In this document: positions 40,922 to 50,289 of the stretch, in pieces | Layout: every line of letters begins with the position of its first letter | How positions within the stretch are numbered: the first letter of the stretch is position 1 | Source: Tretioscincus oriximinensis | Lineage: Eukaryota; Chordata; Lepidosauria; Squamata; Gymnophthalmidae | DNA length: 64,000 nucleotides | Reading direction: 5' to 3' | Assembly (NCBI GenBank): GCA_022410635.1 | Contig: JAJVDF010000779.1 | Location: forward strand, 279,649-343,648 | Program-made: the position numbers and the translations under genes | Notes under the pieces: generated by a model | The model's database searches: none | Told to the model about the DNA's origin: nothing | What the model saw: only the letters and a program-made list of their open reading frames with translations

Positions 40922-41402
40922 ATAGGCTGCAATGTCTGGGTCTCTTCAGCCTCAAAAGATGACATTTGAGAGGTGATCTGATTGAAGTTTACAAAATCAT
41001 GCATGCACACAACACTAGGACCAGAAACTGGGACTCCTTGAAACTGATGGGCAAAAAACTGAGAACAGCAAAGGAAATTATTTTTTCACCCAGAGGGTCA
41101 TCAGACTGTGGAATTTACTTCCTGAAGAGATGGTGGTAACTAACAGCTTGGATAGATTCAAGACAGGACTAGACAAGTTTATGGATACCAAGAGTATAAA
41201 TGGGTACTTGGATGGATTCTGGCTGCTGTCTCTGGGATGGAGCAAGAGACAGGGAGTCATGAACAGGTGCATATTTTGCATTTCCTCTGTTCAGACTGCC
41301 CAGTGCATCTGGTGGGCCTCTGTGTGACACAGAATGCTGGACTAGATGGGCTGTGGCCCGATCCGATATGGCTCTTCTTATGTTCTTATGTTCTTATATT
41401 TT
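40922..41402 (+). mobile_element. CR1-type LINE 3' end, well preserved
   Basis: 'GCCTCAAAAGATGACATTTG', 'AACACTAGGACCAGAAACTG', 'TTATTTTTTCACCCAGAGGG', 'GAATTTACTTCCTGAAGAG', 'CAGACTGCCCAGTGCATCTG', 'GAATGCTGGACTAGATGGGC' and the terminal 'TTCTTATGTTCTTATGTTC' with a further TTCTTATA. Three terminal octamers are visible. Confidence 0.85.
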
Positions 41403-41794
41403 CAGTAGTATAGTGGTGGCCAATGTGTTTGTGTTTTCATTTAGGAAATCCAATTCCATTTTTTCCTCCAGGTCACTGAAAGCTAAAATAAAAGCATACC
41501 TCCTTATGTTCTAAAAATAGGCTATTGATGGAGATTGCTGGGTTCCTGAGGAAGGGAATTCCACAATAAAGTGGGCAATCACACAGAAGTTTTTGGGCAC
41601 AAATTTAGAAAGGCTCACCCCATGGGGACACATTAAAAAAAAGCCCTGCATCACTCAGTTTTTAAAATAAGTGTCNCAAAGCCTTCTAGATAATCTCACT
41701 TCTCTTCCTCATTGTCACTCTCTGACCTGAGATTTTATGATCTTGATTGGTTGACTATCCTTAACCTAGACCACTTCTAAGCTGGTTTTGGCAA

Positions 41795-42230
41795 AAGGAA
41801 TATATTTCAAAGAAACAGCAGTGTCTGTTTGGGTCTAAAATATCTAGCAAAGGAGACTAACAAGATGAAGGCAGGCAACATGAGTTTTTGTTAGGCTGAC
41901 CAGATGACCCCTTTTGGGGGTTTGAAAACCCGGTTTTGGGATGCCTGCCAGTTTTTTCTGAGGAAATTTTTTTTAAAAAAAATATTTTTTTCGAATTTCT
42001 TTTTGTTCTTTTTAATGTTTTTCCTCAGAAAAAACTGAGAGGCATCCCAAAAACGGGTTTTCAACCCCCCCCAAAAGCGGTCATCTGGTCAACCTAGTTT
42101 TTGTAGACAAGCCTGCTTCTGAAAAAACATCTGAAGTAGATTTATTTACAGAAGCTCATGCTGTCTGCCTTTTCCTTGTTAGTCTTCAAGGTGCTATGAG
42201 ACCCTCTTGCTAGATATTTTGGCTACAAGA
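41795..42230. repeat. Family B foldback copy, split by a hAT-like MITE
   Basis: The left arm (41795-41891) has 'TCTAGCAAAGGAGACTAACA' and 'AGGCAACATGAGTTTTTGT'. The right part (42097-42230) resumes 'GTTTTTGTAGACAAGCCTGC' and turns over near 'GAAAAAACATCTGAAGTAG'. It then runs the complementary arm to 'CTTGTTAGTCTTCAAGGTGC' and 'CTTGCTAGATATTTTGGC'. Without the MITE the copy is a foldback of about 230 bp. Confidence 0.75.
41892..42096. mobile_element. hAT-like hairpin MITE, copy 4, perfect 8-bp TSD
   Basis: This is a 205-bp unit with ends 'TAGGCTGACCAGATGACC' and 'GGTCATCTGGTCAACCTA'. Identical octamers GTTTTTGT flank it at 41884-41891 and 42097-42104. The arms of about 85 bp are complementary apart from a few substitutions and G/C-run length changes. 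The centre is T/A-rich. It has no coding capacity. Confidence 0.9.
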
Positions 42231-42434
42231 ATGCCTACTGGTTTATATATCTCTGTCCTTCTGGTCTCTTTTTAGACTGCACGCAAACCTTCCTTTTCGC
42301 TTTGAATTTGAGATGAAATAGTATGGGATANACATAAAGCATACACAGAACACTTGTTCACAGGACAATTAACTTGTTAGTGCAACTGAAAGCCCCCTCA
42401 CCAACCCACCATGTATGGTTAGAATAACTTGCTA

Positions 42435-42540
42435 ATTACTGACACTTTGCCTTTGTGTTATACCTGAGAATAGGAGCCTGCTGTCTATATGCTAGTGCAG
42501 ACAATGGCAGGCTCCAAATGTGTTTGCTTTGATTCCCTTT
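42435..42540. repeat. Family C repeat, partial
   Basis: 'TTATACCTGAGAATAGGAGC', 'CTGCTGTCTATATGCTAGTG' and 'CAGACAATGGCAGGCTCC' match 43830-43855 and 46690-46735. Confidence 0.55.
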
Positions 42541-42639
42541 GGGTTGCTGTACTTGGGGTTGCCACAGATTCCTGGCTGTTTGGAACTGTAGCCTTAATGC
42601 CTTTCAGTCTCCCTATTAGATAGAGGAATTAAAAGATAG

Positions 42640-43030
42640 ATCTAAATGAACACCTAAAAGAGATCTAAAGGAACGCCTTCTCTTATATTAATCTGCCTGT
42701 GCCTTAAGATCTGAAGGGGAGGGCCCCCTGTTTGTACCCCATTCTCTACAGCAAAGAGAATGGGAACATGGGGCAGGGCCTTCTTGGTGGTTGCCTCCAG
42801 TCTCTTGAATAGTTTCCCCCTTGGGTTGCATCAGTCACCATCTCTGTATTCTTTTAGAAGATCCTTGAAGATGCAGCTCTTGAACTTGGTCTTCGGTTGC
42901 AGAAATGGCATTTTTCTTTCTACCTCACCGTTTTGATACTGTTTTTAATATATCAATTTTGTACTGTTGTTTTTATTGCTGACCATTCTGAGACCTCAGG
43001 GTATAGGGCGGGGTCTAAGCATCAATCAAT
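42640..43030 (+). mobile_element. L2-type LINE 3' end
   Basis: 'AAAGGAACGCCTTCTCTTAT', 'GGGCAGGGCCTTCTTGGTGG', 'GAAGATCCTTGAAGATGCAG', 'GACCATTCTGAGACCTCAGG', 'GGTATAGGGCGGGGTCTAAG' and a (CAAT)n end. Confidence 0.8.
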
Positions 43031-43445
43031 CAATTATCCCTCCGTAATGTAAATTCATATTTGCTGACATTTTGAAGTGATGCACCAACAGTAGGCTTTT
43101 CCATCCTTCCTTCCTCTTGTAATTGCCTTTTTCTGATCCTGGAAAGATACTACCAACGACAGTGTGTTGGCTAAATGAGCCAGCAGCTTGATACACTGTG
43201 GCGGTTTTGGGATCCTCAATAACCCCAGGGATAGCCTGACTGTAGCCTAACAAGTAATAGGATTCATATATCAAATTCTCATGCATCCTTTTGAAAAATG
43301 GGTTCTCTCCCAAGAGCACCTCGCCACTTCCTGCTTCAATGTATGCAATGCTGTAATTTTCTTGGCAAACAATATATCTTGACTGTAATAGAAGACATTT
43401 CTTTGTGGTCGTATTCCTGGGATTTTCCACCACTGCAGTGTGCAT
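43026..43445 (-). other. Uncharacterised 139-codon open frame
   Basis: An ATG at 43445 opens a frame to 43026 with balanced composition and no low-complexity tract (it contains 'GYSQAIPGVIEDPKTATVYQ'). I recognise no domain. A frame of this length is about what chance gives once in 64 kb of moderately AT-rich DNA. The tail end overlaps the (CAAT)n end of an L2, and there is no evidence of splice or poly-A context. Most likely it is not a gene. Confidence 0.12.
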
Positions 43446-43692
43446 TGTGGGCTACGTATCCACTGGTTTGCGGGCAGTGATGCTGCGCAGTGGTTCAGCA
43501 CATGCCAAATACACCTTCTTTTAGATTCAAGTCTTATGAGAAAAATGATTCATGTTATCTAGTGTACATATTCAACATCAATTGACATATTTTTTTACTG
43601 GCATGAGAATCCAGTGGCAAATATAGTAGAAGCTTCTACTATATATTTTATAGTAATAAAGGCAGAAGTGTTTTACTTATTTTTTTTGTAGG

Positions 43693-44020
43693 CAAACAAG
43701 TAGCACTTAGAGACTTAACAGGAGAAAAGTCCCCATTGATCCTTTTTCTGAGTTATATCTCAGTACAGAGCCTGGTCATCCACCTGCCAGTATAGGCTAC
43801 TCGGGGCCTGCCATAGTCTATACTACCATGTAGATGGCAGGCTCCTATTCTGAGATATAGCCCAAAATAAGGCTCAGTGGGGACAGGGCCTGAGTGGCAT
43901 AAGCTTTCATAGACACGTCTACTAAAAGGGATCTGAAGAAGTAGACGTGTCTATGAAAACTTATGCCACCCACTTTTCTCCTGTTAGTCTCTAAGTGCTA
44001 CTAGCCCCGTTGCTATTCTT
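43693..44020. repeat. Family B foldback copy containing a family C element
   Basis: The left arm reads 'GTAGCACTTAGAGACTTAAC', then after an interruption 'GGCATAAGCTTTCATAGACA'. The right arm, 43930-44018, is its complement ('GTAGACGTGTCTATGAAAAC', 'TCTCCTGTTAGTCTCTAAGT'). The loop is about 17 bp. The interruption at 43729-43892 belongs to family C. Confidence 0.8.
43729..43892. repeat. Family C foldback element nested in family B
   Basis: The ends are 'TCCCCATTGATCC' and 'GGCTCAGTGGGGA', inverted over about 13 bp with two mismatches. Inner inverted pieces are 'GAGTTATATCTCAG' against 'CTGAGATATAGC', and 'GAGCCTGGTCATCCACCTGC' against the complementary 'ATGGCAGGCTCC' area. There is no ORF. 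Confidence 0.65.
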
Positions 44021-44024
44021 TTTC

Positions 44025-44645
44025 AGTTTTCCAATACATACATCCCATAGCCTCTTCACCATCTTTTATTTTTCTTCCCCTCCCTCCCTCCTCCCTCCAG
44101 AAGCAACTTACTCAGTTCCTTGCATTTACATTTACATTTCAATTTTTCGTTTTCACCCCTAAATTTATTTTTTAATTATACTGCTCAAAACAATCAAGGG
44201 AACACTTTAACATACACTGTTATGCTAAAGTGTTCCCTTAATTGTTTTGAGCAGTATATATNTTTGCTATCCAGCATTTTTGTTCATACATCCTAAACTT
44301 TTTTACATTGTTTACATTATTAATACGACAATTTGCTATTCCTACAGCTAGCATATTTACCATATAGTTTTACCATTTTCTAGTTATNCATTTGGTCTTA
44401 TCTTTCCAACCTCCAACTAATACTATTTGTGCACAAGATGTCTATCCATTATATCTTTTTGTTCTATGGATTGGAGATTATTCAGGTCTGCGTGCATTAT
44501 TAACTTTTTATCCATTGCAACCGTTTGTACATTTAACATATTATTTATTTCTTCTTGTATCTTTTCCCAGTATTCCCGTACATTTTCACATTCCCACACC
44601 ATTGTTAGAGGTGCTTTACAATGTTTCGAATCTGTTAAGTTGGGA
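44025..44645 (-). mobile_element. L1-type LINE ORF2 C-terminus and 3' UTR
   Basis: Minus-strand 44650-44423 reads a decayed L1 ORF2 end: 'TMVWECENVREYWEKIQEEI' corresponds to the conserved 'MWW.C..V..FW..I' cysteine/tryptophan signature. The adjoining 3' UTR (44420-44030) is T-rich on the plus strand, with a C-rich tract 'TCCCCTCCCTCCCTCCTCCC'. A Tc1-type MITE interrupts it at 44177-44258. Confidence 0.7.
44177..44258. mobile_element. Tc1-type palindromic MITE, copy 3, in L1
   Basis: 'TACTGCTCAAAACAATCAAG' through 'CTAAAGTGTTCCCTTAATTG' to '...TTTTGAGCAGTA'. It differs from copy 1 at about four positions in 78 bp. TA borders are present. Confidence 0.85.
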
Positions 44646-44649
44646 GGCA

Positions 44650-45450
44650 TCCTGTCTTCATGAATTGCCCTCTAAGGGAATGGTGGGAAATCTGAAAGTG
44701 CTCCTGGACTCTATGCTGATGCATGAATACATCTACTTGATGCACCTACTTTCAGAGATGTCNGGTTTGTCAACTATGGCTGCTTCTGGACATGGTCAGT
44801 TTGGCCTGTCCAGTAATCCATGCTCTGGTAAGTTTGAGAATGGACTATTGAAATGCACTTTATATGGGGCTAGACTGCTAACTGAATAGCCAGCCAGACA
44901 TACATCATGCTGATCTTGAAAGAGTTGCACTTACTGCCAATTTGCCCAATTCAAGGTTTTAACTGACAAGACCCTAAGTAACNGGGCCCAAATATCTAAA
45001 GGAATGCCTTCTCCCATTTCAATTTGCCCATTCCTTACAATATCCAGAGGAGGCCCTCCTGCTTGTATCACCACTCTCAGAAGCAAAGGGGGTTGGAACC
45101 TGGGACAGAGCCTTTTCAGTGCCAGCCCCAGACTATGAAATAGGATCTCTCTTGAGGTGCATCAAACACCATTGTTGTGGTCATTCAGAAAACCTCTGAA
45201 GATTCACCTCTTTAACCTGGTCTTTGGTTGAAGTAACAGCTTTTCCTTCCCCACTTTTGGACACTGCTGTTTTTGTATCAGTTTTTGTACCTTGTTTTTA
45301 GGAATACAAGAACGCACAAGGAGCCCTGTTGAATGGGGCCAGAGCCCATCTAGTCCAGCATTCTGTCGCATACAGTGGCCCACCAATTGCACCTGGGCTG
45401 ATGCTTGTTATCTGTTCTGAGATTTTGGGGTGTAGGGTGGAATAGAAGTA
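44650..45450 (+). mobile_element. L2-type LINE 3' end with nested CR1
   Basis: 'CTGGACTCTATGCTGATGCA' opens the preserved part. The frame then gives 'SSNPCSGKFENGLLKCTLYG' and 'ARLLTE', with the next block 'ADLERVALTANLPNS'-like (family: '...HITPVLRELHWLPV'). The UTR ends 'GAGATTTTGGGGTGTAGGGT' and (AAAT)n. A CR1 fragment interrupts the UTR at 45300-45405. Confidence 0.75.
45300..45405 (-). mobile_element. CR1-type 3' end nested antisense in L2 UTR
   Basis: 'AGGAATACAAGAACGCACAA' is the decayed terminal octamer block, followed by 'GGAGCCCTGTTGAATGGGGC', 'CATCTAGTCCAGCATTCTGT' and 'GGCCCACCAATTGCACCTGG'. L2 sequence is continuous on both sides ('GTACCTTGTTTTTA' / 'TGATGCTTGTTATCTGTTC'). Confidence 0.8.
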
Positions 45451-45554
45451 CAGATAAATAAATAAATCTGTACATATAATAAAATGAGTATCAGTGTCCA
45501 ACATTCCAAGGTATAATGGCCAGTGACAGGGCTCGGAACTTTGGCAGCCTCTAT

Positions 45555-45790
45555 AGAGAAGGGGAGGAAGATAAGCAGGAAAGAAAATACAAGTAAAGGA
45601 AGGAAGGGAAGGAAGAGTGAAGAGAAGGTAGGAAAGAAGGAAGGGAGGGAGGTAAGAACAAAGGAAGGAATGTATGTATGGAAGAAGGAAGGGAACATAG
45701 GAAGATAAGAAAAAAAAGGAAAGAAAGAAGGAACAAAAGAAAGAAACAGCAAGTGAAAGAGGGATGGGAGAGAGCGAGGGAGGCAGTGAG
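45555..45790. repeat. GA-rich low-complexity (GGAA/GAAA)n
   Basis: Irregular GGAA, GAAA and GGGA units make a purine strand with few C/T. It creates long false open frames on both strands. Confidence 0.9.
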
Positions 45791-45859
45791 TGTAGGCATG
45801 GATGGGAGCAAGGAGGAGGAGGGGCTAAAGTCTGTTGCATTACCATAACACAATGGGCT

Positions 45860-46600
45860 AATTTGGGTAGTAAATAAATAAATTTTNAAAAAATTATTTC
45901 TGAATTGGCACCAGGTCCTTTGCCAATCTGATGCCTTAAGGATGTTTTGGTCAATTCCTANCATTCGCAGTGACATGGAAGTCAGAAATGATGTTGTTAT
46001 AATTTCTGCATTTAAAATCACTGCTGTACTAGATGCAAAATTATATAGATTGCCTCAATGTATAATTTACCTATATTTACTTGTCTGAATAGACACCAGA
46101 CCATGTGGGGAGGCTATATAACTGTAGAGCCAGGGGACAACAGTAAAATGTAATGGTGGTCAAAGCAAATTCAATACTAAGTTTCAACAGAGACTCAAAA
46201 TAAAATTCATTTCCCTTGCTAAAAAATGTATATTAAACCCATGAAAGGCCTAGCAGTGAGTCTCAGCATACGAAAAGTAATTAATATTAAGACATTTATA
46301 ACCGCAACATTCCATTTCATACCTCTTTNCTGAGCATGCAGCTCAAATGAAAAGAAAGTGTCCGGGAAGGACAGCTTCAATTTCTCTGCATGGATGTAAC
46401 GGCAGGAGTGAGCATTTCTTCATAAACTCTGGATAGGTCCCTGAGGGTAACAAAAGGTGGTATTGAAAATCTCAGCATTAATGAAATAAAAGTATTACAC
46501 TCCATTCTGGGTCCAATTCAACCCCCATGTAACTGTATACTACCAGTAGCATTCTCTAGTACTCCGTGAGAAAAGANAAAGCTCTGGCAAACATTAGAGA
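45860..46600. other. Unassigned stretch
   Basis: No recurring element is recognised apart from a weak (AAAT)-type tail at 45878-45895. Confidence 0.4.
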
Positions 46601-46614
46601 CAGGATGGAACCGT

Positions 46615-46745
46615 TTGGGAAACTCTGACCCTTTGTGTTGTACACTTCTCACTATATTCTGGATATACTGGAATAAAGACTTGTCATATGCATGCTGGCA
46701 CAGACTAATGCAGACAGCAGGCTCCTAAGCTTGGATGTAAGTAGT
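46615..46745. repeat. Family C repeat, partial
   Basis: 'TTCTGGATATACTGGAATAA' and 'GCTGGCACAGACTAATGCAG' followed by 'ACAGCAGGCTCC' match the other family-C blocks. Confidence 0.5.
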
Positions 46746-46764
46746 CAACAAGAGGCATGAATGA

Positions 46765-47474
46765 CACAGAAGTTAAGAGATGGTGTCTTAGTCCAGAAGT
46801 CCATTCTTGAAGCCTTGCACTGGCCATGGAGAGGGATGAGTGTCCTCTACTAGCCTCAGCTTTAGCCAACNCAGCTATTCAAAGGCACTTTGCGAAAAAA
46901 AACCCTGCAATTAGATGGGTACAGACACAAATGTAACGGGGAAGACAGAATAGATGTAAGCTTTCGGGCAAAAACTAATGTTGTAAGCTACTCTGAGTCT
47001 CTTCTTCTTCTTCTTCTTCTTCTTCTTCTTCTTCTTCTTCTTCTTCTTCTTCTTCTTCTTCTTCTTCTTCTTCTTCTTCTTCTTCTTCTTCTTCNNNNNN
47101 NNNNNNNNNNNNNNNNNNNNNNNNNNNNNNNNNNNNNNNNNNNNNNNNNNNNNNNNNNNNNNNNNNNNNNNNNNNNNNNNNNNNNNNNNNNNNNNNNNNN
47201 NNNNNNNNNNNNNNNNNNNNNNNNNNNNNNNNNNNNNNNNNNNNNNNNNNNNNNNNNNNNNNNNNNNNNNNNNNNNNNNNNNNNNNNNNNNNNNNNNNNN
47301 NNNNNNNNNNNNNNNNNNNNNNNNNNNNNNNNNNNNNNNNNNNNNNNNNNNNNNNNNNNNNNNNNNNNNNNNNNNNNNNTCTTCTTCTTCTTCTTCTTCT
47401 TCTTCTTCTTCTTCTTCTTCTTCTTCTTCTTCTTCTTCTTCTTCTTCTTCTTCTTCTTCTTCTTCTTCTTCTTC
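46765..47474 (+). mobile_element. SINE-1 copy with giant (CTT)n tail and assembly gap
   Basis: The body (46765-46998) has 'CCTTGCACTGGCCATGGAG', 'AGCTTTAGCCAACNCAGCTA', 'GACAGAATAGATGTAAGC' and 'GTAAGCTACTCTGAGTC'. It then enters (CTT)n: 47000-47094 pure, N at 47095-47379, pure again at 47380-47474. The normal tail of this family is 4-12 triplets. The true array length is unknown because of the gap. Confidence 0.85.
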
Positions 47475-47610
47475 ATTGATTCCAACTCCCTTCCCAATGC
47501 AGGTTTCACTAAAGCATTCCAGACAGGTGGCTGTCCAGCTTCTGAAGACTTCCAGTGAAGGAGAACTTGCCATCTATTCCACTGGTTTATCACCCATACT
47601 GTCCGTATCT
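47475..47610 (-). mobile_element. CR1/L3-type 3' end, minus strand
   Basis: Read on the minus strand: 'CACTGGAAGTCTTCAGAAGC', 'GGACAGCCACCTGTCTGG', 'CCTGCATTGGGAAGGGAGTT' and 'GGAATCAATG'. It abuts the CTT array directly. Confidence 0.65.
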
Positions 47611-47674
47611 ACTTCCTTGCAGTTTCATTCACATGAATGAAACAAAGGGATTCATGCGGTGTTGGGAGTAGTAA

Positions 47675-47770
47675 TACTGTGTGTTACTGTGTGTGTGTTT
47701 CTCTTATATTTGTTTGTGTATATATGTGTATATATATGTTTGTGTATATATGTGTTTCTCTTATATTTGA
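47675..47770. repeat. TG/TA-rich tract with internal direct repeat
   Basis: 'GTGTTTCTCTTATATTTG' occurs at about 47695 and again at about 47752. Alternating 'TGTGTATATATGTG' units lie between. It is simple-sequence-like. Confidence 0.7.
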
Positions 47771-48091
47771 AATTCAATAAAAAATAAATAGAAATTTGTC
47801 TTCCCTATGATGGGCCTCTGGTGCCAACTATGAGATCTGTATAGCCAGCAGATCACTATGAAATGTGAATTCTGTTATCTAGAACCTATCTGATGCTGTT
47901 CCCAGGGATTCTGCAGATGTTGTCAACACAGAATAGTTTTGGCTATATCTGTATCAAGGACCACTGCAACAGCATATGCACTAAAAACAAGCTGCACTAA
48001 AAAAGGCCTGCCTCATGTGGTTGCCAATTTGTCCTTGCCTCTAACTGGCTCCTATTAGGTTGGTTTTCCAATGATTGGTCAATGGTTATAT

Positions 48092-48362
48092 GAAGAAGAA
48101 TTCGGTTTTGATACCCTGCTTTTCTCCCCTGAAGGGACTCAAAGCGGCTTACATTCTATCTTCCCCACCAGGCTGTGGTGGTTTCCATGTATCTATCTGC
48201 AGTCAGTTGCAATTTCTTACAATTCTTGCTTTTGAATAGCTGGGTTGGCTAGTTACAGTCTAATAGAAGGTGCTCACCNTTCCCCACGTCTGACACAGGG
48301 CTTTGAAACTCCATCTCCCAGATGAGAGACCATCTCCTAAGCAACTGAGCCATTCGTGCCTG
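48092..48362 (-). mobile_element. SINE-1 copy
   Basis: 'GAAGAAGAATTCGGTTTTGA' is the short tail, then 'CTCAAAGCGGCTTACATTCT' (the 'AAGG..GCTGA' section is deleted), 'GTATCTATCTGCAGTCAG', 'GCTTTGAAACTCC' and the head 'GCAACTGAGCCATTCGTGCC'. It is full length with an internal deletion of about 25 bp. Confidence 0.8.
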
Positions 48363-48734
48363 CTGGTATTAACTCAGGAAGCTTGTAGCTTCCACTCCAT
48401 NTCTCTGAAACTTCCAATTTATCCTAAGAGTACTTATTTTGTTTGCTGGCTATCAAGAGGAAATGTAAAAGTATCTGCTTCCAAATGCTATTGCCTAGTT
48501 TGCTGACAATATTTGATTCCTTAATTTCTCACCCTTGTAGTTTCTCCCCAAACTTTCCACACAGCACATCCTTTCTGCAATAACCCTATTTAGCTGTGTG
48601 AGAGTTGGTTTCCTTGGCAAATCGCTAATTCAGATCATTGGCTCATTAGGCAAGTGCAATACAGATTCAGTCTGCAAGAAANTTATTGACCCTGTTTGGA
48701 CATATTTCCTGCATCTCATCCTGTGTCTGCCAGA

Positions 48735-48945
48735 TAGACTATTCAATGCAGAGCTCAGAAAAAAAGTTTCTGAGCACTGGATATCAGACAGACAGACTAC
48801 TTCAAATGTGATGAGCTTTTCTTCATTAGGAGTTTTTAAACAGAGGCTGCTTAGCAACCTGCCATTCTGTAGTAGCAGATTTCCATTTAAGGTAATGGGT
48901 TGAGCTAAATGATCTCTCAGTGCTCTTACCATACCAGAATTGTAA
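48735..48945 (+). mobile_element. CR1-type fragment, weak
   Basis: 'AGGAGTTTTTAAACAGAGGC' (frame: 'LGVFKQRLLSNLP') and 'GGGTTGAGCTAAATGATCTC' match CR1 3' sections, which read 'EVFKQ.LDNHL' then 'GACTAGATGACC'. The rest is diverged. Confidence 0.5.
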
Positions 48946-48949
48946 ATGC

Positions 48950-49400
48950 AGCTCGTATATGACTCTTTTCCCTCTTCTATTTGCATACCTTAGCTATAAA
49001 ACGTTGCCTGCAGCTTTGCTGGCTACTAGCTTTCACAATGCATGATGTCTTCTTCCTAAATGGGTCCCTGAACCACCAGGAAGCCAGACACATGATCCTG
49101 AGGGAAAACAAATACAAGAGGGAGATAAAGGAGTTCTTCTAATAAAACCTTCCCCATGAGACAAAAGATAGAGGTTCCACTGCATTGGGTACTATTAATG
49201 AGGAAGTAGAAAGGACATTTTCGCAGCAGGTGGCAAATCTGATAATGATGTTGCTGCTGAAAACTTGGCAGAGTACATTGGCAGAATGGCTGATTATTTC
49301 CAGCTCTGTTTATGAATACCTGCAGTCTTTAACTGGTTAAATTCTGATGTTCCACATTGGCCACTACGTCAGATTGTTTATAGGAACTACCCCACAACAT
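48950..49400. other. Unassigned stretch
   Basis: Nothing is recognised. The region is free of the families listed here. Confidence 0.4.
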
Positions 49401-49870
49401 GGTTTACCTTGCTATTTCTTTTAAAACGTGTTCGCCATCTACCCAAACCTACCTTAAAGTTTCCACCCTGCTCCGACACATTGTCTAGCACATGATGAAA
49501 ANCATACCTTAAGGTATGGCTGCACTTGCCTTGCTACAATCCCCAGCATTCTCTGCAAGCCTTCCTACAATTCCAAAGCATCCTCCGTTAGCCAAGAGCC
49601 AATGAATTTTTACATGTCACCCCAAAGTCTCCAAGATTTGCCTAGTTCACAATGCTGAATGTCCCCAAGAAACTTTCTTGCAGATTTTACAAAATACCTG
49701 CTGTTGAACTGCATAACTGCGTGTCTAGAAATCCTTTTTAGCAAGTGGTTCACTGTACATGCATGACCTTGTGGGGCAGATTGAAGGTGATGTTGCTATC
49801 AACTCGGTAAAAATCATGCATGGGGATGCGGCATACAAGGCTTCATAGCTCTCATGCAAGAGATATAAAA
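49400..49870 (-). repeat. Family A (subtype ii) copy
   Basis: 'GCTGCACTTGCCTTGCTACA', 'CCCCAGCATTCTCTGCAAGC', 'AAGAGCCAATGAATTTTTAC', 'TTTACAAAATACCTGCTG' and the terminal 'GTTGCTATCAACTCGGTAAA' with 'GGGGATGCGGC'. It is the most complete subtype-ii copy and pairs with 895-1230 in the opposite orientation. Confidence 0.65.
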
Positions 49871-50131
49871 CTGTTTTCTTGGTATAACTGAAAGGCAGAT
49901 GCCTGTTTCGATACATACTTTTAATCTGTTTTCCAGATCTGAAGATGCATTAAAAGTACATGTTGGTATAGCACTACAGAGTTGTAATGGGTGATGATGC
50001 TCATGTTTTAAATATCACCAAGAAACTGAAGATGGTTTTATGTTAGGAATGTTGGTTTTGTATTCATGAGAAGGAAATAGAGGNTTTTTTTAAAGGTAAT
50101 ACCATACTTTTTAACGGGTACTGCATTTTTA

Positions 50132-50286
50132 GTATAAGAACATAAGAAGAGCCATACTGGATCAGGCCACAGCCTGTCAAGTCCAGCANTCTGTGTCACA
50201 CAGAGGCCCACCTGATACACCTGGGCAATCTGAACAGAGGAAAGCAAAATATGCTCCTGTTCATGACTCCCTGCAAATGNTATTNA
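50132..50286 (-). mobile_element. CR1-type LINE 3' terminus
   Basis: 'TATAAGAACATAAGAAGAGC', 'CATACTGGATCAGGCCACAG', 'CACACAGAGGCCCACCTGAT', 'GAACAGAGGAAAGCAAAATA' and 'GACTCCCTGCAAATG'. It is a short 5'-truncated insertion. Confidence 0.85.
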
Positions 50287-50289
50287 GTA

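Noticed and set aside
44392..44889. 165-codon plus-strand frame
   Set aside because: It crosses from antisense L1 into sense L2 and includes an N; it is a chance join of two decayed elements.
45298..45954. 218-codon minus-strand frame rich in Ser/Phe/Leu/Pro
   Set aside because: It is antisense to a GA-rich low-complexity tract flanked by L2/CR1 sequence, with no protein-like composition.
46890..47573. Open frames of about 200-220 codons on both strands
   Set aside because: They are translations of a CTT array and a run of N's (poly-Leu, poly-Phe, poly-Glu, poly-Lys).
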